Origin: Echinometra lucunter
Lineage: Eukaryota; Echinodermata; Echinoidea; Camarodonta; Echinometridae
Direction of reading: 5' to 3'
DNA: 64,000 nt
Assembly: GCA_029962745.1 (NCBI GenBank)
Contig: CM057167.1
Span: 24,632,040-24,696,039, forward strand
The position numbers were made by a program, and so were the translations under genes. Positions 54,096 to 63,880 of the stretch are shown one piece after another. Positions within the stretch are counted from its first letter, which is position 1, and each line of letters opens with the position of its first letter. The notes beneath the pieces are model-generated. The model ran no database searches. It had not been told where the DNA came from and worked only from the letters and a program-made list of their open reading frames with translations.

Positions 54096-57000
54096 ATCTT
54101 GACCAGGATGTTGCAGCGTACCTTGTGGACTATGGTCATTACCAAGGCCCCCTTTCTTCTGTTTCTTCTCATCTTAAAGGTGAACGATGTTGCTGGGCAA
54201 ACATGTCCCAGTGACTGCCAATGCTTTGGTAATAGGCTGTTATGCCAAACTTCTCTTCCCGATGGAAGGTTCCCGGACTTCATCCCTGAAGAAACCAATG
54301 CCTTGACCATCCTTTCACATGATTTAAGGAACATCACCGCTCAAGATCTGGCAAGACTGCCGAACCTGCAGGAACTTCAAGTCATATCAAGTAATCTTGA
54401 ATACATTGAACCCGGCGCGTTTGCACCCCTGAGGAATCTTACAACCTTAGGGATCTTTCGTGCCGAAGCAATGACAGTGGTCGATGAAGACCTAGTAAGA
54501 GGAATTCCACAGCTGGAAAACTTACGTGTAGAAGGAACATCCGTTGATCGCGTAACATCAGGCGCTATCTCACTCCTTCCAAATCTACGTCGGCTTAACC
54601 TTATCGCCGATCACTTCACGTTTCTACATGACAACTTCCTAATGGGTTCTAACATTACGCATTTGGACATGAATTCTAATTTCATGACAGGTATATCGAG
54701 GAATGCATTTGATAGTCTGTCGAGCTTGGTAGATTTGAACTTAGGGTTCAATGATTTAGACATTATTTCGGGAGATATATTTCGAAACCTCTTAAACTTG
54801 GAAGTCCTGAGTCTAAGAGTAAACAACATCGCATTCGTGAATGCATCTACTTTCGAGTCACTCACAAGTCTCAGAATCCTAAATCTAGAAGACAACGTTA
54901 TTTCCTATCTTCCTGCTAATACTTTCCGCAGCCTTCGCAACCTTAGAGAAGTGTATCTGGCATCAAATTTGTTGTCCTTTCTTCCCCATCAACTATTCGA
55001 GGGTCTCTTGGGTTTGTCCATCCTCGACTTAAATGATAACAGCGTCACGACCTTATACCGCACAGTCTTTGATCTTGACAAAGATGTTGGGGAGGTTCTT
55101 ATCTCTCTGACGGGTGACCCTCTACAGTGCGACAGCTCTGTAGAATGGTTGCAGCTGACAATGGATGCGACGAGTATGATATGTGCAAGTCCGGCTAATG
55201 TGGCCAACAAAAGCCTTTCCGTACTCAACGCCACGGAATTTGAGAGCATCATCACAGCCTTCATTGGCAGTGCTGTCCAACTCGTCTGTCCCGCTGGTTC
55301 ACATCCTGAATGGCAAATTTCCTGGATGTTGCCGGGTGGAGAGATTATCAATCCTAACATGGCAAGCGGAATATTTGAGGTAACCCCAGGTGGAGAGCTT
55401 TTGATCATTAATCCATCGGGATTAGATGCTGGGGATTACATGTGTTACGTGATAGATGCCGATCGGAATTTTGTCGCAAATGAAACTGTTTCACTAGAGC
55501 TTTCACTCCCACCGGAACAAACAACCATTCAGCCTGACACCAACGAGGATATATCTCCAAGTACAAGTTCGTATCCGACCCGAAGGACAACGGTGGAACC
55601 AAGAGAGGGTGCAACGACGACATCACAAACACAGTCGAACTCATATGACGCTGCTATAGTGATAGGTGCACAGGGGATCATTCCTGTCAATACACCATAT
55701 CCAGTCACCTACGATTATACTTGGATTACGCCGGGTGGCATTCAAATCCAGAAAAACGAAAGCGCAGATAGGTTTACCGTCTCCGTTGATGGCACTTTAT
55801 TAATTAATCCTGTTACTGAATTTGATGACGGAATATATAGGGTGCTTGTATTCGATCAGAGTAATGTATTAGTTGCATCGATGATTAATCGTGTTGCTTT
55901 CGCAGATGTCATAACCACGTCAGCACCTAATGAGGGATCAGAATTGGCAACAGATGCTAATAACACAGAGGCTCCTCGGAGTACCCCAAGAGTAACAACG
56001 ACACAATCAGATGTTTCATCACAGCCCCCGATGATCCCTTCTTCATCTCCTGCGACAGAACAGATGCCTTCTACGGCAAATCCTGCAGGCATCATTATTG
56101 TAGATCGAGATGGGGCGTTCTTAATATCACCAAAACCTGCCGACCCAATGGATGTTATTTTCCGATGGGTAACTCCAGATGGTCAAATCCTCTTCGCAAA
56201 TGACTCGAGTGGCCCATACGAAGTTACCTCTCGCGGAGATTTGAGGATCGAACCTGTGAACGATTTCAGCGTCGGAACATACGTTGTCTTTGTCACTGAC
56301 ATGTCAGGATTTGAGTTAGATTTCATGGTATTTAGGGTCCAGATAGGCCCAGAATCGACGACAACATCTGAGGCGGATCTGACAACAAAATATGCAGAAA
56401 GCACAAGTTCTAATATCACTTCAACAAATAAGCATTTTACTTCTGCTACTCCTCTATCTGAGGGAAGTACTTCACAGACTGAAGGAAACATAGATCCAAG
56501 CGAAGGTATCACACTCAATTCGTCTCCATCTACAGAGGCTAATATAGTTGACCAAGATACTTTCACTGTTACTATAACATCTCTACAAAGAGTTGAACTG
56601 TCTCCGGAATATCCAGATCTGCGAGATTTCAATTTCATTTGGGTAGCCCCTGATGGCACACGTATCACAAATAACCAAACGATTGGACCATTTAGTGTTT
56701 CTGATGATGGATTTCTGACCGTGGAACTAGTGCGAGATTTCTTGATAGGTGTCTACACAGCGATCATAACAGACAGTGATGGGATCGTCTTGGATCTTAA
56801 TGTTATTCGCCTTTTATTGATTTCGCCTACTACAAATCCTTCAACAGCGGGACTATCTACGACACTACCTTTTAGTTCTACCATTGCTCAAACAACCGAT
56901 AAGACAACTGCCGTTATGCCAACTTCTATGGAGGATACAACCATGATATCTACAGAGGGTGAGACAACTACCTCTGAACCTGAAGAACAAACCACAACAA

Positions 57001-59921
57001 TTAGTAGTACAGAAGGCGTTACAGATCGCGATTCGTTCACGGTTTTCTTATATTCCAGAGACCAAGCTATCCTATCACCAAGATACCCTTCTGATCTCAC
57101 GGTGAACATTATTTGGGTAACCCCTGATGGTGAACGCTTGGCAATCAACGACACCAGTGGACCTTACGAGGTCAGATCTGATGGACATCTTTTGATTCAA
57201 CCTGTTACAGACACCAGCTTAGGAGTTTACACAGCCACCATAACGACACTGGACAACACACTGATAGATCTCAACATAATCCGTGTACAGTTCGTCGACC
57301 CGTCGACGGCTTCTCCTGACCGCACGACAGCAGAAAACATTAATATCACTACCTCAGAGGAATTATTTACAACAGAGACCACTACTATGTTCCCAACAAC
57401 CATAACTGGTTCAGATTCTTCGCAGCCTGCCGAAACTACTGAATTAAACATTGAACCTACTGATGGGTCTTTGCGCACCTCGGAAGTACCAGATGAAGAC
57501 TTTTTCGACGTGATACTTACACAAAGGATTCAAGCTATTCTCTCTCCACGGTATTCCATCACTAACGACACTGACGTAATCTGGGTAACACCAGACGGAA
57601 TAACATTACGACAAGGTGAATCTACAGGACCTTACAACTTGACCATAGATGGGCAGTTGATCATTCAACCAGTCGGTGACAACAGTCTCGGCACTTACAC
57701 TGTATCTGTGACAAATAGACGTGGGTTCCTTCTGGATTTGAATGTTGTTCGAGTTCAGTATGCAGAATCTACAACGCCCTTTTCAGATACACCAACACCA
57801 AATGAAAACTCTGACTCGCCGATTCCGTCTTTAAAAACCGATGCAGTATCTGAACCTGGTCAACCGACTAATATGAAAACCACTTTTAATTCTCAGACTA
57901 CTGAACGCATCACAACAAACGAAAAATCCTCAACTCTTTTGTCTACAGAACAAAGTGAACCACGAAGGACTACAGATAGTGGCGCTAAGACGACAGCAGC
58001 ATTTAATCTGCCTACCACAGCGTCCGTACCTGAAGAATTAATTCTGAGAGAAGGTCAAACAAACGTAGTTTTTCCTCGCCTACCGAACGGAATAAACTTA
58101 AACGTAAGTTGGGTAACAGCAGATGGATTCACACTCTCTAGAGGTGATAATGTCGATACCTATTTCGTCAATAACCTCGGACAGTTAGTCATCTCTCGTG
58201 TTTCAGAATCAAATGAAGGAACGTACAGTGTTGTACTCACGGATTCTGATAGCGTATACGTAGGTCTCTTCGTCTTCCGCGTCATAGTTTACAGTGCTAC
58301 TACAAGTCAACAGCCAACCCAAACTCCTGTAACATTAACAGATGAATCTTCCACTAGTGCAGGCTCAATGTCATCCGCTGCGCAAACGAACACAAACGAG
58401 GTATCAGCTACAACTGCAAAAGATTCGACATCGGTGACTACAGATTCATCAGACTCTCCTACCAATTCGGAGTTCATTAGTACAACTTTATTCCCTTCAT
58501 CCTTTTCTCCATCAACACCACACACAGAGGAACCTTCAAGTACACCTACGAGAGGAGCTGAAGCCACAGAAATGACAGGAACATCTGCCAGACCTGAAGA
58601 GGCATCAACAGAATCTTCCCCAACAGCTTTGCTAACATCACCTGACACGGCAGGTACGGCAACAAGTGGAAATAGAATCTCTCCGGAGGATATGACGACT
58701 CTCCCTGAAACATCATCAACAAGAGAGAGTACAGCAATTCCCATAACGTCAGATACAAGTATCTCAACATTCGAAACTGTAAATGCTACCAGCAAAAATC
58801 CTACCGCATCCACCTCTCAAACCGAATCCGTTTCCAGTACACCAGCATCGACACCGTTACTTTCAGAACAATCGAGCAGAACTCCTTCCAGGTTTTCAAC
58901 AAGTTCGACAATAAACACAATGACCAGCGAATCGACAGAACTATCTACAACATCGGGAAATACAGAGGGAACGCTTTCAAGTGACCCATCATCTCTATTA
59001 ACAACAGATTCTTTGACGCAAACAACTGATCAAGTGGAAGTCTCTTCAGGAACATCTCCCCGAGTTTTGACTACGAATGAAGTAACGACTGAAAATGGTA
59101 CGCCGATTACTACTGAAACTCAGTTCCCAGAAACATCTTCAGAAACAACGCTGGAACAATTGACTACGAGAGAAATTACAAGTGAAAATAATATCTTGAT
59201 TACGACGGATGCTGGAACACCAGAAACATCCTCAAAAACATCCCCAAGACTCTTTACTACAGAAGAAATGAAAACTGAATCACAATCATCAACGATGATG
59301 CCTAGTGAAATTTCGACAGACATCACCGCCACCTCTCTTTCTACGGATATCTCCGACATACCGCAATCGCCAGGTAGCTCCACCCAACCAACTACAATGT
59401 CTTCAGCCACTATGGAAACGCCATTAGACCCTACATCAGCCAGACAAGACAAGACCGTCTCACCAGAGCGAACTGAGAGGCTCCCCACGACCAGAACGAC
59501 CACATCGGAGGGGGCCGAACCACGCCCAGCGTACCTCATCCCACTAGCAATCGGGATCGCTCTAGCCGGCATCGCATTCCTTCTCATCCTGTTGTCTATA
59601 TGTCTCGCGCTAGGTAAGAACCACAGAGAAGACTATGGTGTCCGTATTGCTGAGGAAGATAAGGCACGGAAAGGCGAGCTCATACGCATCGAGGATGTTG
59701 ACGAGGGGACAGAAGGACTCGATAACTATGGTAACGGGGACATGGCAGGAAATGAGACATCCAATGCTTACACGTTGGAACCGCAGAGCAATGGTAATTC
59801 TGAATCACGGATAGTCTCTATGGTGGGTAAAGACGGTGTTGGTTATGATACGATTTACTACGTGGATAACCCTGCCCAGGGTGCGAATAATGTTGGAACA
59901 GGAGATGGGGTTTTCTATTAA
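54096..59921 (+). CDS. LRR-Ig-mucin type I transmembrane protein (coding start 54108)
   Basis: A TTTTTTGTTATACAG acceptor ends at 54095. The first ATG in the exon, 54108, opens a hydrophobic signal peptide (APFLLFLLILKV), so I prefer it to the upstream ATG at 54033, which lies before the acceptor. The 1937-residue protein has an LRRNT (CPSDCQC, residues 33-46), about eleven LRRs (65-330), a two-cysteine LRRCT (341, 359) and one Ig domain with Cys 394, Trp 406 and DAGDYMC (Cys 446). Six Ig-like repeats follow (about 515-1390). Each has W-V-T-P-D-G and G-x-Y motifs but no disulphide cysteines, and Thr/Ser linkers join them. A Ser/Thr-rich stalk (about 1400-1800), a TM span (1809-1835) and a Tyr-containing tail of 102 residues complete it. 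It resembles LRIG-type cell-surface proteins in plan; the ligand is unknown. The absence of coding introns is unusual for its size. Confidence 0.9.
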   Translation: MLTRMLQRTLWTMVITKAPFLLFLLILKVNDVAGQTCPSDCQCFGNRLLCQTSLPDGRFPDFIPEETNALTILSHDLRNITAQDLARLPNLQELQVISSNLEYIEPGAFAPLRNLTTLGIFRAEAMTVVDEDLVRGIPQLENLRVEGTSVDRVTSGAISLLPNLRRLNLIADHFTFLHDNFLMGSNITHLDMNSNFMTGISRNAFDSLSSLVDLNLGFNDLDIISGDIFRNLLNLEVLSLRVNNIAFVNASTFESLTSLRILNLEDNVISYLPANTFRSLRNLREVYLASNLLSFLPHQLFEGLLGLSILDLNDNSVTTLYRTVFDLDKDVGEVLISLTGDPLQCDSSVEWLQLTMDATSMICASPANVANKSLSVLNATEFESIITAFIGSAVQLVCPAGSHPEWQISWMLPGGEIINPNMASGIFEVTPGGELLIINPSGLDAGDYMCYVIDADRNFVANETVSLELSLPPEQTTIQPDTNEDISPSTSSYPTRRTTVEPREGATTTSQTQSNSYDAAIVIGAQGIIPVNTPYPVTYDYTWITPGGIQIQKNESADRFTVSVDGTLLINPVTEFDDGIYRVLVFDQSNVLVASMINRVAFADVITTSAPNEGSELATDANNTEAPRSTPRVTTTQSDVSSQPPMIPSSSPATEQMPSTANPAGIIIVDRDGAFLISPKPADPMDVIFRWVTPDGQILFANDSSGPYEVTSRGDLRIEPVNDFSVGTYVVFVTDMSGFELDFMVFRVQIGPESTTTSEADLTTKYAESTSSNITSTNKHFTSATPLSEGSTSQTEGNIDPSEGITLNSSPSTEANIVDQDTFTVTITSLQRVELSPEYPDLRDFNFIWVAPDGTRITNNQTIGPFSVSDDGFLTVELVRDFLIGVYTAIITDSDGIVLDLNVIRLLLISPTTNPSTAGLSTTLPFSSTIAQTTDKTTAVMPTSMEDTTMISTEGETTTSEPEEQTTTISSTEGVTDRDSFTVFLYSRDQAILSPRYPSDLTVNIIWVTPDGERLAINDTSGPYEVRSDGHLLIQPVTDTSLGVYTATITTLDNTLIDLNIIRVQFVDPSTASPDRTTAENINITTSEELFTTETTTMFPTTITGSDSSQPAETTELNIEPTDGSLRTSEVPDEDFFDVILTQRIQAILSPRYSITNDTDVIWVTPDGITLRQGESTGPYNLTIDGQLIIQPVGDNSLGTYTVSVTNRRGFLLDLNVVRVQYAESTTPFSDTPTPNENSDSPIPSLKTDAVSEPGQPTNMKTTFNSQTTERITTNEKSSTLLSTEQSEPRRTTDSGAKTTAAFNLPTTASVPEELILREGQTNVVFPRLPNGINLNVSWVTADGFTLSRGDNVDTYFVNNLGQLVISRVSESNEGTYSVVLTDSDSVYVGLFVFRVIVYSATTSQQPTQTPVTLTDESSTSAGSMSSAAQTNTNEVSATTAKDSTSVTTDSSDSPTNSEFISTTLFPSSFSPSTPHTEEPSSTPTRGAEATEMTGTSARPEEASTESSPTALLTSPDTAGTATSGNRISPEDMTTLPETSSTRESTAIPITSDTSISTFETVNATSKNPTASTSQTESVSSTPASTPLLSEQSSRTPSRFSTSSTINTMTSESTELSTTSGNTEGTLSSDPSSLLTTDSLTQTTDQVEVSSGTSPRVLTTNEVTTENGTPITTETQFPETSSETTLEQLTTREITSENNILITTDAGTPETSSKTSPRLFTTEEMKTESQSSTMMPSEISTDITATSLSTDISDIPQSPGSSTQPTTMSSATMETPLDPTSARQDKTVSPERTERLPTTRTTTSEGAEPRPAYLIPLAIGIALAGIAFLLILLSICLALGKNHREDYGVRIAEEDKARKGELIRIEDVDEGTEGLDNYGNGDMAGNETSNAYTLEPQSNGNSESRIVSMVGKDGVGYDTIYYVDNPAQGANNVGTGDGVFY
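54201..55185 (+). other. LRRNT, leucine-rich repeats and LRRCT of the receptor
   Basis: Repeats follow the LxxLxLxxNxLxxLxxxxFxxLxxL plan, for example LVDLNLGFNDLDIISGDIF and LSILDLNDNSVTTLYRTVF. They are capped by CPSDCQC at the N side and by PLQCDSS...MICASP at the C side. The C-cap shows only two cysteines, where four are usual. Confidence 0.85.
55266..55500 (+). other. Canonical Ig domain of the receptor
   Basis: VQLVCPAG, ISWMLPGG and LDAGDYMCYV give the Cys-Trp-DxGxYxC signature of an I/V-type Ig fold. It is the only Ig unit in the protein with both cysteines. Confidence 0.85.
55640..58290 (+). repeat. Six Cys-free Ig-like repeats with Thr/Ser linkers
   Basis: The conserved Trp lies near 55723, 56167, 56640, 57115, 57580 and 58110, a period of about 445-530 bp. 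Each unit runs: (A/S)-P at the position of the first Cys, W-(V/I)-(T/A)-x-(D/G)-G, G-P-(Y/F), D-G-x-L-x-I, G-x-Y-x-(V/A), then L-D-L-N-x-x-R-V. The Cys after Y is replaced by V, A or I-neighbour residues in all six. Confidence 0.85.
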
Positions 59922-60975
59922 GTAGAATGCACGATTAAAAGAGATGTTTTGTTCTTGACTTTCCAAAGTGTATCTAGAACCGTTTTAGTCACTACAGCTT
60001 CAGAAAAAACAGCCAATGATGGATAAAATGGGAAATCATGCTTTATTAAGTGTATATATGAATTAGTGAAATGAACTTGATTTTTTTGTTTAAAAAAGGG
60101 AATCACTATTTGTAAATCGTATATTTCAAAATTGAAAACAAAATATTGTTCATTTGAGTGATGACAATTTCACCTCACGAATTTGTAAGGACCTTAAACA
60201 GCAACTTTACTCAAAGAAAAAAAAACATTTATTCATTGTAGCACTATTAATAGTTGTGTAAATATTTTATACATGTAGGAAAAAATAGATAACTCATTTT
60301 ACTTATTCATAAACACGTATATAGGAGAGAATGTTATTTATTGAATTGAACTGTCTGGAAATTTTACCTTTACATCCCGCTGGACAAACAATGTGTTTGC
60401 TATTATATTATGTAGTAATATATTTGAATGTGGAATGTGGCAAATCCATGATCCAATATGCAATAATTTCTTTAATCTAAATCTGTCTTTGACAGTCTAA
60501 AGCGATTCGGCTCTGTAGCCAACCTAGTATGCTTGATGAGCCAATTCACTGGTTTTGTATGCATTTTTGTAAATTGTGAAGTTGTTTTTAAAATGTTATA
60601 TTTGGAATATCACGTTATGGAATAGCTAGCAGATGTTCAGAATGTGAGCATTTAGCCGCTATACACGTACAGTGCAAGGTGCAAACGACTGCTTTTATAC
60701 CTCTTTAACAACTTCACGTGACATAGACAGAAATTATATAATGTCAATCATAATGGAGCATCATAAACATATTCGGGGAACAACATGATATCATATTCAA
60801 TTTTGCTTAGGGGGCAGAGAGATTTGAAAAAAAAAAAGCATTTGATCGGTGATATTTCTTTTTTTTTTTTTTTTTTTGCAATTAAATTTTTTCGTGACGT
60901 GTATGATTTAGAAAGCCGAAATATTTCCTTCAAGTTGTAAGTTTTGATGGGATATCATGTAAGTAAAACCTCTGG
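59922..60975 (+). other. LRR-Ig gene 3' flank, AT-rich
   Basis: Presumed 3' UTR and flank. No AATAAA was found close to the stop; candidates lie at about 60997 and 61488, both associated with MITEs. T and A runs occur near 60828 and 60860. Confidence 0.35.
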
Positions 60976-61118
60976 CCCCTTTTCATAAAACTTATTATCA
61001 ATAAAAAGTTACAATAAATGTCATAAGCTACTGAAATCATTGCATCAGATTGGCTGAGAGCAAATTCGTCATAGAAAAGTGGCAGTTGTTACTGATAACA
61101 AGTTTAATGAAACGGGGG
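60976..61118. mobile_element. MITE family B, copy 2
   Basis: CCCCTTTTCATAAAACTTAT / TAACAAGTTTAATGAAACGG ends, with the ATTGCATCAGATTGGCTGAG interior shared with the copy at 43977. Confidence 0.8.
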
Positions 61119-61315
61119 CTTGAAATTGTCGTCTCAGGTTATATTTCAGTAAAAGCTGCGAAAGTGATAGACGCATTTGATCTACCCACTTTAGTTTCAG
61201 TTCGCTATTTTATGTACTGATATTAAATCAGTCATAGTCTTGTTTGGATGGATGAATTCGAATGTGTTCGTGAAACCTTATTGTATCATGCTTATGGCTA
61301 GTTTATATGTTCCTG

Positions 61316-61481
61316 GGGTGTTTCATAAAGCTGTTCGTAAATTACGCACGACTTTACACGACTGGAACATGTTCTTGGGTGCTAATCAGATTCTCAATCA
61401 TGTACATGTAGCACAAGAACATATCACCAGTCGTACGTAAAGTCGTGCGTAACTTACGAACAACTTTATGAAACACCCCCC
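61316..61481. mobile_element. MITE family A, copy 3
   Basis: GGGTGTTTCATAAAGCTGTT left, complement at the right, and the GGAACATGTTCTTGGGTG interior shared with the copy at 3433. CCTGG flanks both sides, a possible 5-bp duplication that overlaps the end sequence. Confidence 0.8.
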
Positions 61482-61489
61482 TGGTAGAA

Positions 61490-62338
61490 TAAATGTAGAG
61501 TTTTGTAAATATCAAATACTTACTTTGCGTGTATCAGTACTTTCATCATTTAAAAAATCAAATATTGTGTGCAATTTGTATAAAGTAGATATAATATATT
61601 AGCGATTCTTCGATTCTTCTACACTTTTGATATCAATTTAGATTTATTCTTAGATCTCCTTCTTGCTGCATATATTAAACTCAGTTTTATCTTAGCATTT
61701 ATTTAATTGCCTTTGCGATATTAGATTTTATATTCATTCTTTAAAATTCTATGGTCTTTTCATGATATATATATCATGCCTGTTAGAGTATGTCCTTGCG
61801 GTATTCCTAAAGTCACATAACATTTACAAATGAACTACACCCTGCTGATATCCTTGATGGAAAATTGATATATATTTTTTTACGTTCAATTTTTTAATGC
61901 AATGTGCAAACTCGAGATACTTTATCAGGTTTATATTCAGACAACAATAAGACACACCCCGTATGTTATGTCAATTGGGCACACCTTCTGGTGAGATATG
62001 ACGATTAAAGATTATTATAAATAAAGAACAGACAAGCGCAGACGATTTAAGTAATTCCAATATTTGATGAAATTCCTTTGTCAGCTCTCTGTCAATAGCA
62101 GTTTGTTGAACAATGGTAGAAAAGCATGATCCTCACAAAGAAGTCGTGATTTGAGATATTGGTGGGCAAACAGAAGACGAATTCCCACATGGTTAAGTGA
62201 TGATATCCATTAAATATTCCTCATCCGTACATGTTTACCTTTTGCATGGCATGGACGAGAAGATGGTTGAAAGAATGCTCCGAAGATCTAAAGAGAACAT
62301 GAAAGTACGACAGGTAATGAGAGAAGAACCCGATGGAT
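61490..62338. other. AT-rich intergenic DNA
   Basis: No gene. A short palindrome, ATGATATATATATCAT, lies at about 61762-61777. Confidence 0.4.
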
Positions 62339-62815
62339 TTAAAGTGATTACACATTGGTAAAAAAAAAAAGTGATATATGAACGAGAATAGAATTCTAAG
62401 AAAAAATACATTAAAAATATGATGATTTTCAATCGAAATCAATGCATTTTGGCATAAAAAAAGGTCAAGAGCTGACCAAAAAAATTGAGTATGAGGTATG
62501 ACGTAAAAGTGGGTACCCAGCTTCGCGCATTGCAGTTGTGCTGCGCGCTAGACTGTACAATATGTATCATACCTTGCGGGCATTTTGCTAGAAGTGCGCT
62601 GATAAGGTACCCACTTTGACGTCATTTTGACGTCAAAGTGGGTACCCAGATGAAACTGGGTCACAGCTGAGGGGTCAAAAATATCCTGAAATCTTACCAT
62701 ATTTGGGGGTTTCCTTGGCAACACGACTTTTAAAAAACTTTAGGCAGATGATTTTCTGCTAATAAATCATGCTCTTTTAAAATGAGCTAACATTGTTTCA
62801 GCATTGGGTATCCCC
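62339..62815 (+). repeat. 0.5-kb dispersed repeat R, copy 2, with paired CRE palindromes
   Basis: Matches 37690-38210 along its length, including GGGTACCCAGCTTCGCGCAT, the two TGACGTCA sites (62617-62624 and 62628-62635) and TCAAAAATATCCTGAAATC. The two copies are about 24.6 kb apart in the same orientation, and differ mainly in the 5' TA/A tract and scattered bases. Confidence 0.75.
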
Positions 62816-63078
62816 TTTAACACGATCAAAGACAGACAACGAAAATGGATCGGTCACATACTTAGACACGATAACATGATGCGTGACATGATTGAAGGTA
62901 GAGTAGATGGGAAAAGAATGCGTGGAGGCCAAAGAACAAAGATGTTGGACATGATCATGAACGGAAACACTTACCAGGAAACTAAAATAAAAGCTCAAGG
63001 CAGGAAAGAATGGTGAATGATGGACATTTTCTATAACGGACATATCATACTGACATAACACCAATGATGATGATGACC
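62816..63078 (+). mobile_element. 3' end of an endonuclease/RT-type LINE
   Basis: The frame 62804-63016 reads RQRKWIGHILRHD, then IEGRVDGKRMRGGQRTKM, then GRKEW before the stop. This is the short C-terminal motif common to many animal LINE ORF2-like proteins (R..KW.GH.LR...EG...GKR.RGR...). A GATGATGATGA tail at about 63066-63077 is a typical microsatellite-like LINE end. The copy is 5'-truncated, directly against repeat R. Confidence 0.7.
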
Positions 63079-63215
63079 TTCCCCTTCTTGTCGGGAGAAC
63101 GGTAAACATCCTCCAATGAGGAATATATTATATCATCATTTTACCGTTCTAAATCAAGAAAGCGGTGTTGAAAAGGTAAAAGGTACATATTGCCTCTACT
63201 GGACATGGAGCGGTT

Positions 63216-63585
63216 AAAGGTGCTTTCACACAGTCATGATGCGACAGTGTGGTAACACGCTGTTTCACCACACTTTTTTGTGTACAAGCCTATGGGGTAT
63301 AGGGCGACAAAAAATGTCGCCGAGGCAGGACACACTTTTGTTTGCTGCCTAGATACACAAAAAAAAAATGCGCACCAATCAAATTTCTAAAAAGTTAGCA
63401 CAAAAATTGTTGCCATGAGATTGCTTGCGCAAGTTTTGACATTATGCTCTCTTATTGAGAGTTGACGCGTTAATGCGCGTTCATTAGCATATGTGGTGAC
63501 ACAAAGTCCCATCATGTGTGAAGACCAAACAGTGTGGCGCCACATTGTGGTACCACACTGTCGCATCATGTGTGAAAGCACCTTT
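63216..63585. mobile_element. MITE with 33-37-bp inverted ends
   Basis: AAAGGTGCTTTCACACAGTC at the left and TGTGTGAAAGCACCTTT-type sequence at the right pair through ATGATGCGACAGTGTGG. The interior (AT-rich with GTGTGG and ACACTTTTTTGTG words) is also partly self-complementary. 370 bp; superfamily not assigned. Confidence 0.75.
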
Positions 63586-63775
63586 ATTCTCACCAAGTTT
63601 TTGATCGGGATACGCAGGATGAATGAATCTTCTTCATTGATTCATAATGTGAGTTTACGACGAAGAAAACATGGGAGACATATCAGTCAGAGGCAGTGGA
63701 ACGTCGGACTCCGGCAATAAAAGTGGAGGGAAGACTGTGATCTCCCAAGCAGAAGTGTCCCTTCTACTTCTATCA
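63586..63775 (+). other. Possible start of a further gene (weak)
   Basis: ATG at 63671 has a good context (AAAACATGG) and opens a Gly/Ser/Lys-rich frame (GDISVRGSGTSDSGNKSG). The frame then runs into the microsatellite. No good donor was found, so this is only a candidate. Confidence 0.15.
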
Positions 63776-63880
63776 TTTTTATTTATTTATTTACTTATTT
63801 ATTTATTTATGTATTTATTAATTTATGCATTTATCTATTTATCTATTTATTTATCTATTTATTTGAATATATTTATACAG
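63776..63880. repeat. TTTA/TCTA tetranucleotide microsatellite
   Basis: About 100 bp of TTTA, TTTG and TCTA units. The Tyr/Leu/Ile-rich open frame is an artefact. Confidence 0.85.

Noticed and set aside
54033..54107. Upstream ATG in frame with the LRR-Ig protein
   Set aside because: It lies before a strong TTTTTTGTTATACAG acceptor and would encode a poly-Phe stretch from that tract; the ATG at 54108 directly opens a signal peptide.
54065..59587. Many minus-strand frames of 80-168 codons
   Set aside because: They are antisense to the long LRR-Ig coding exon; Thr/Ser codons rarely make antisense stops. No independent support.
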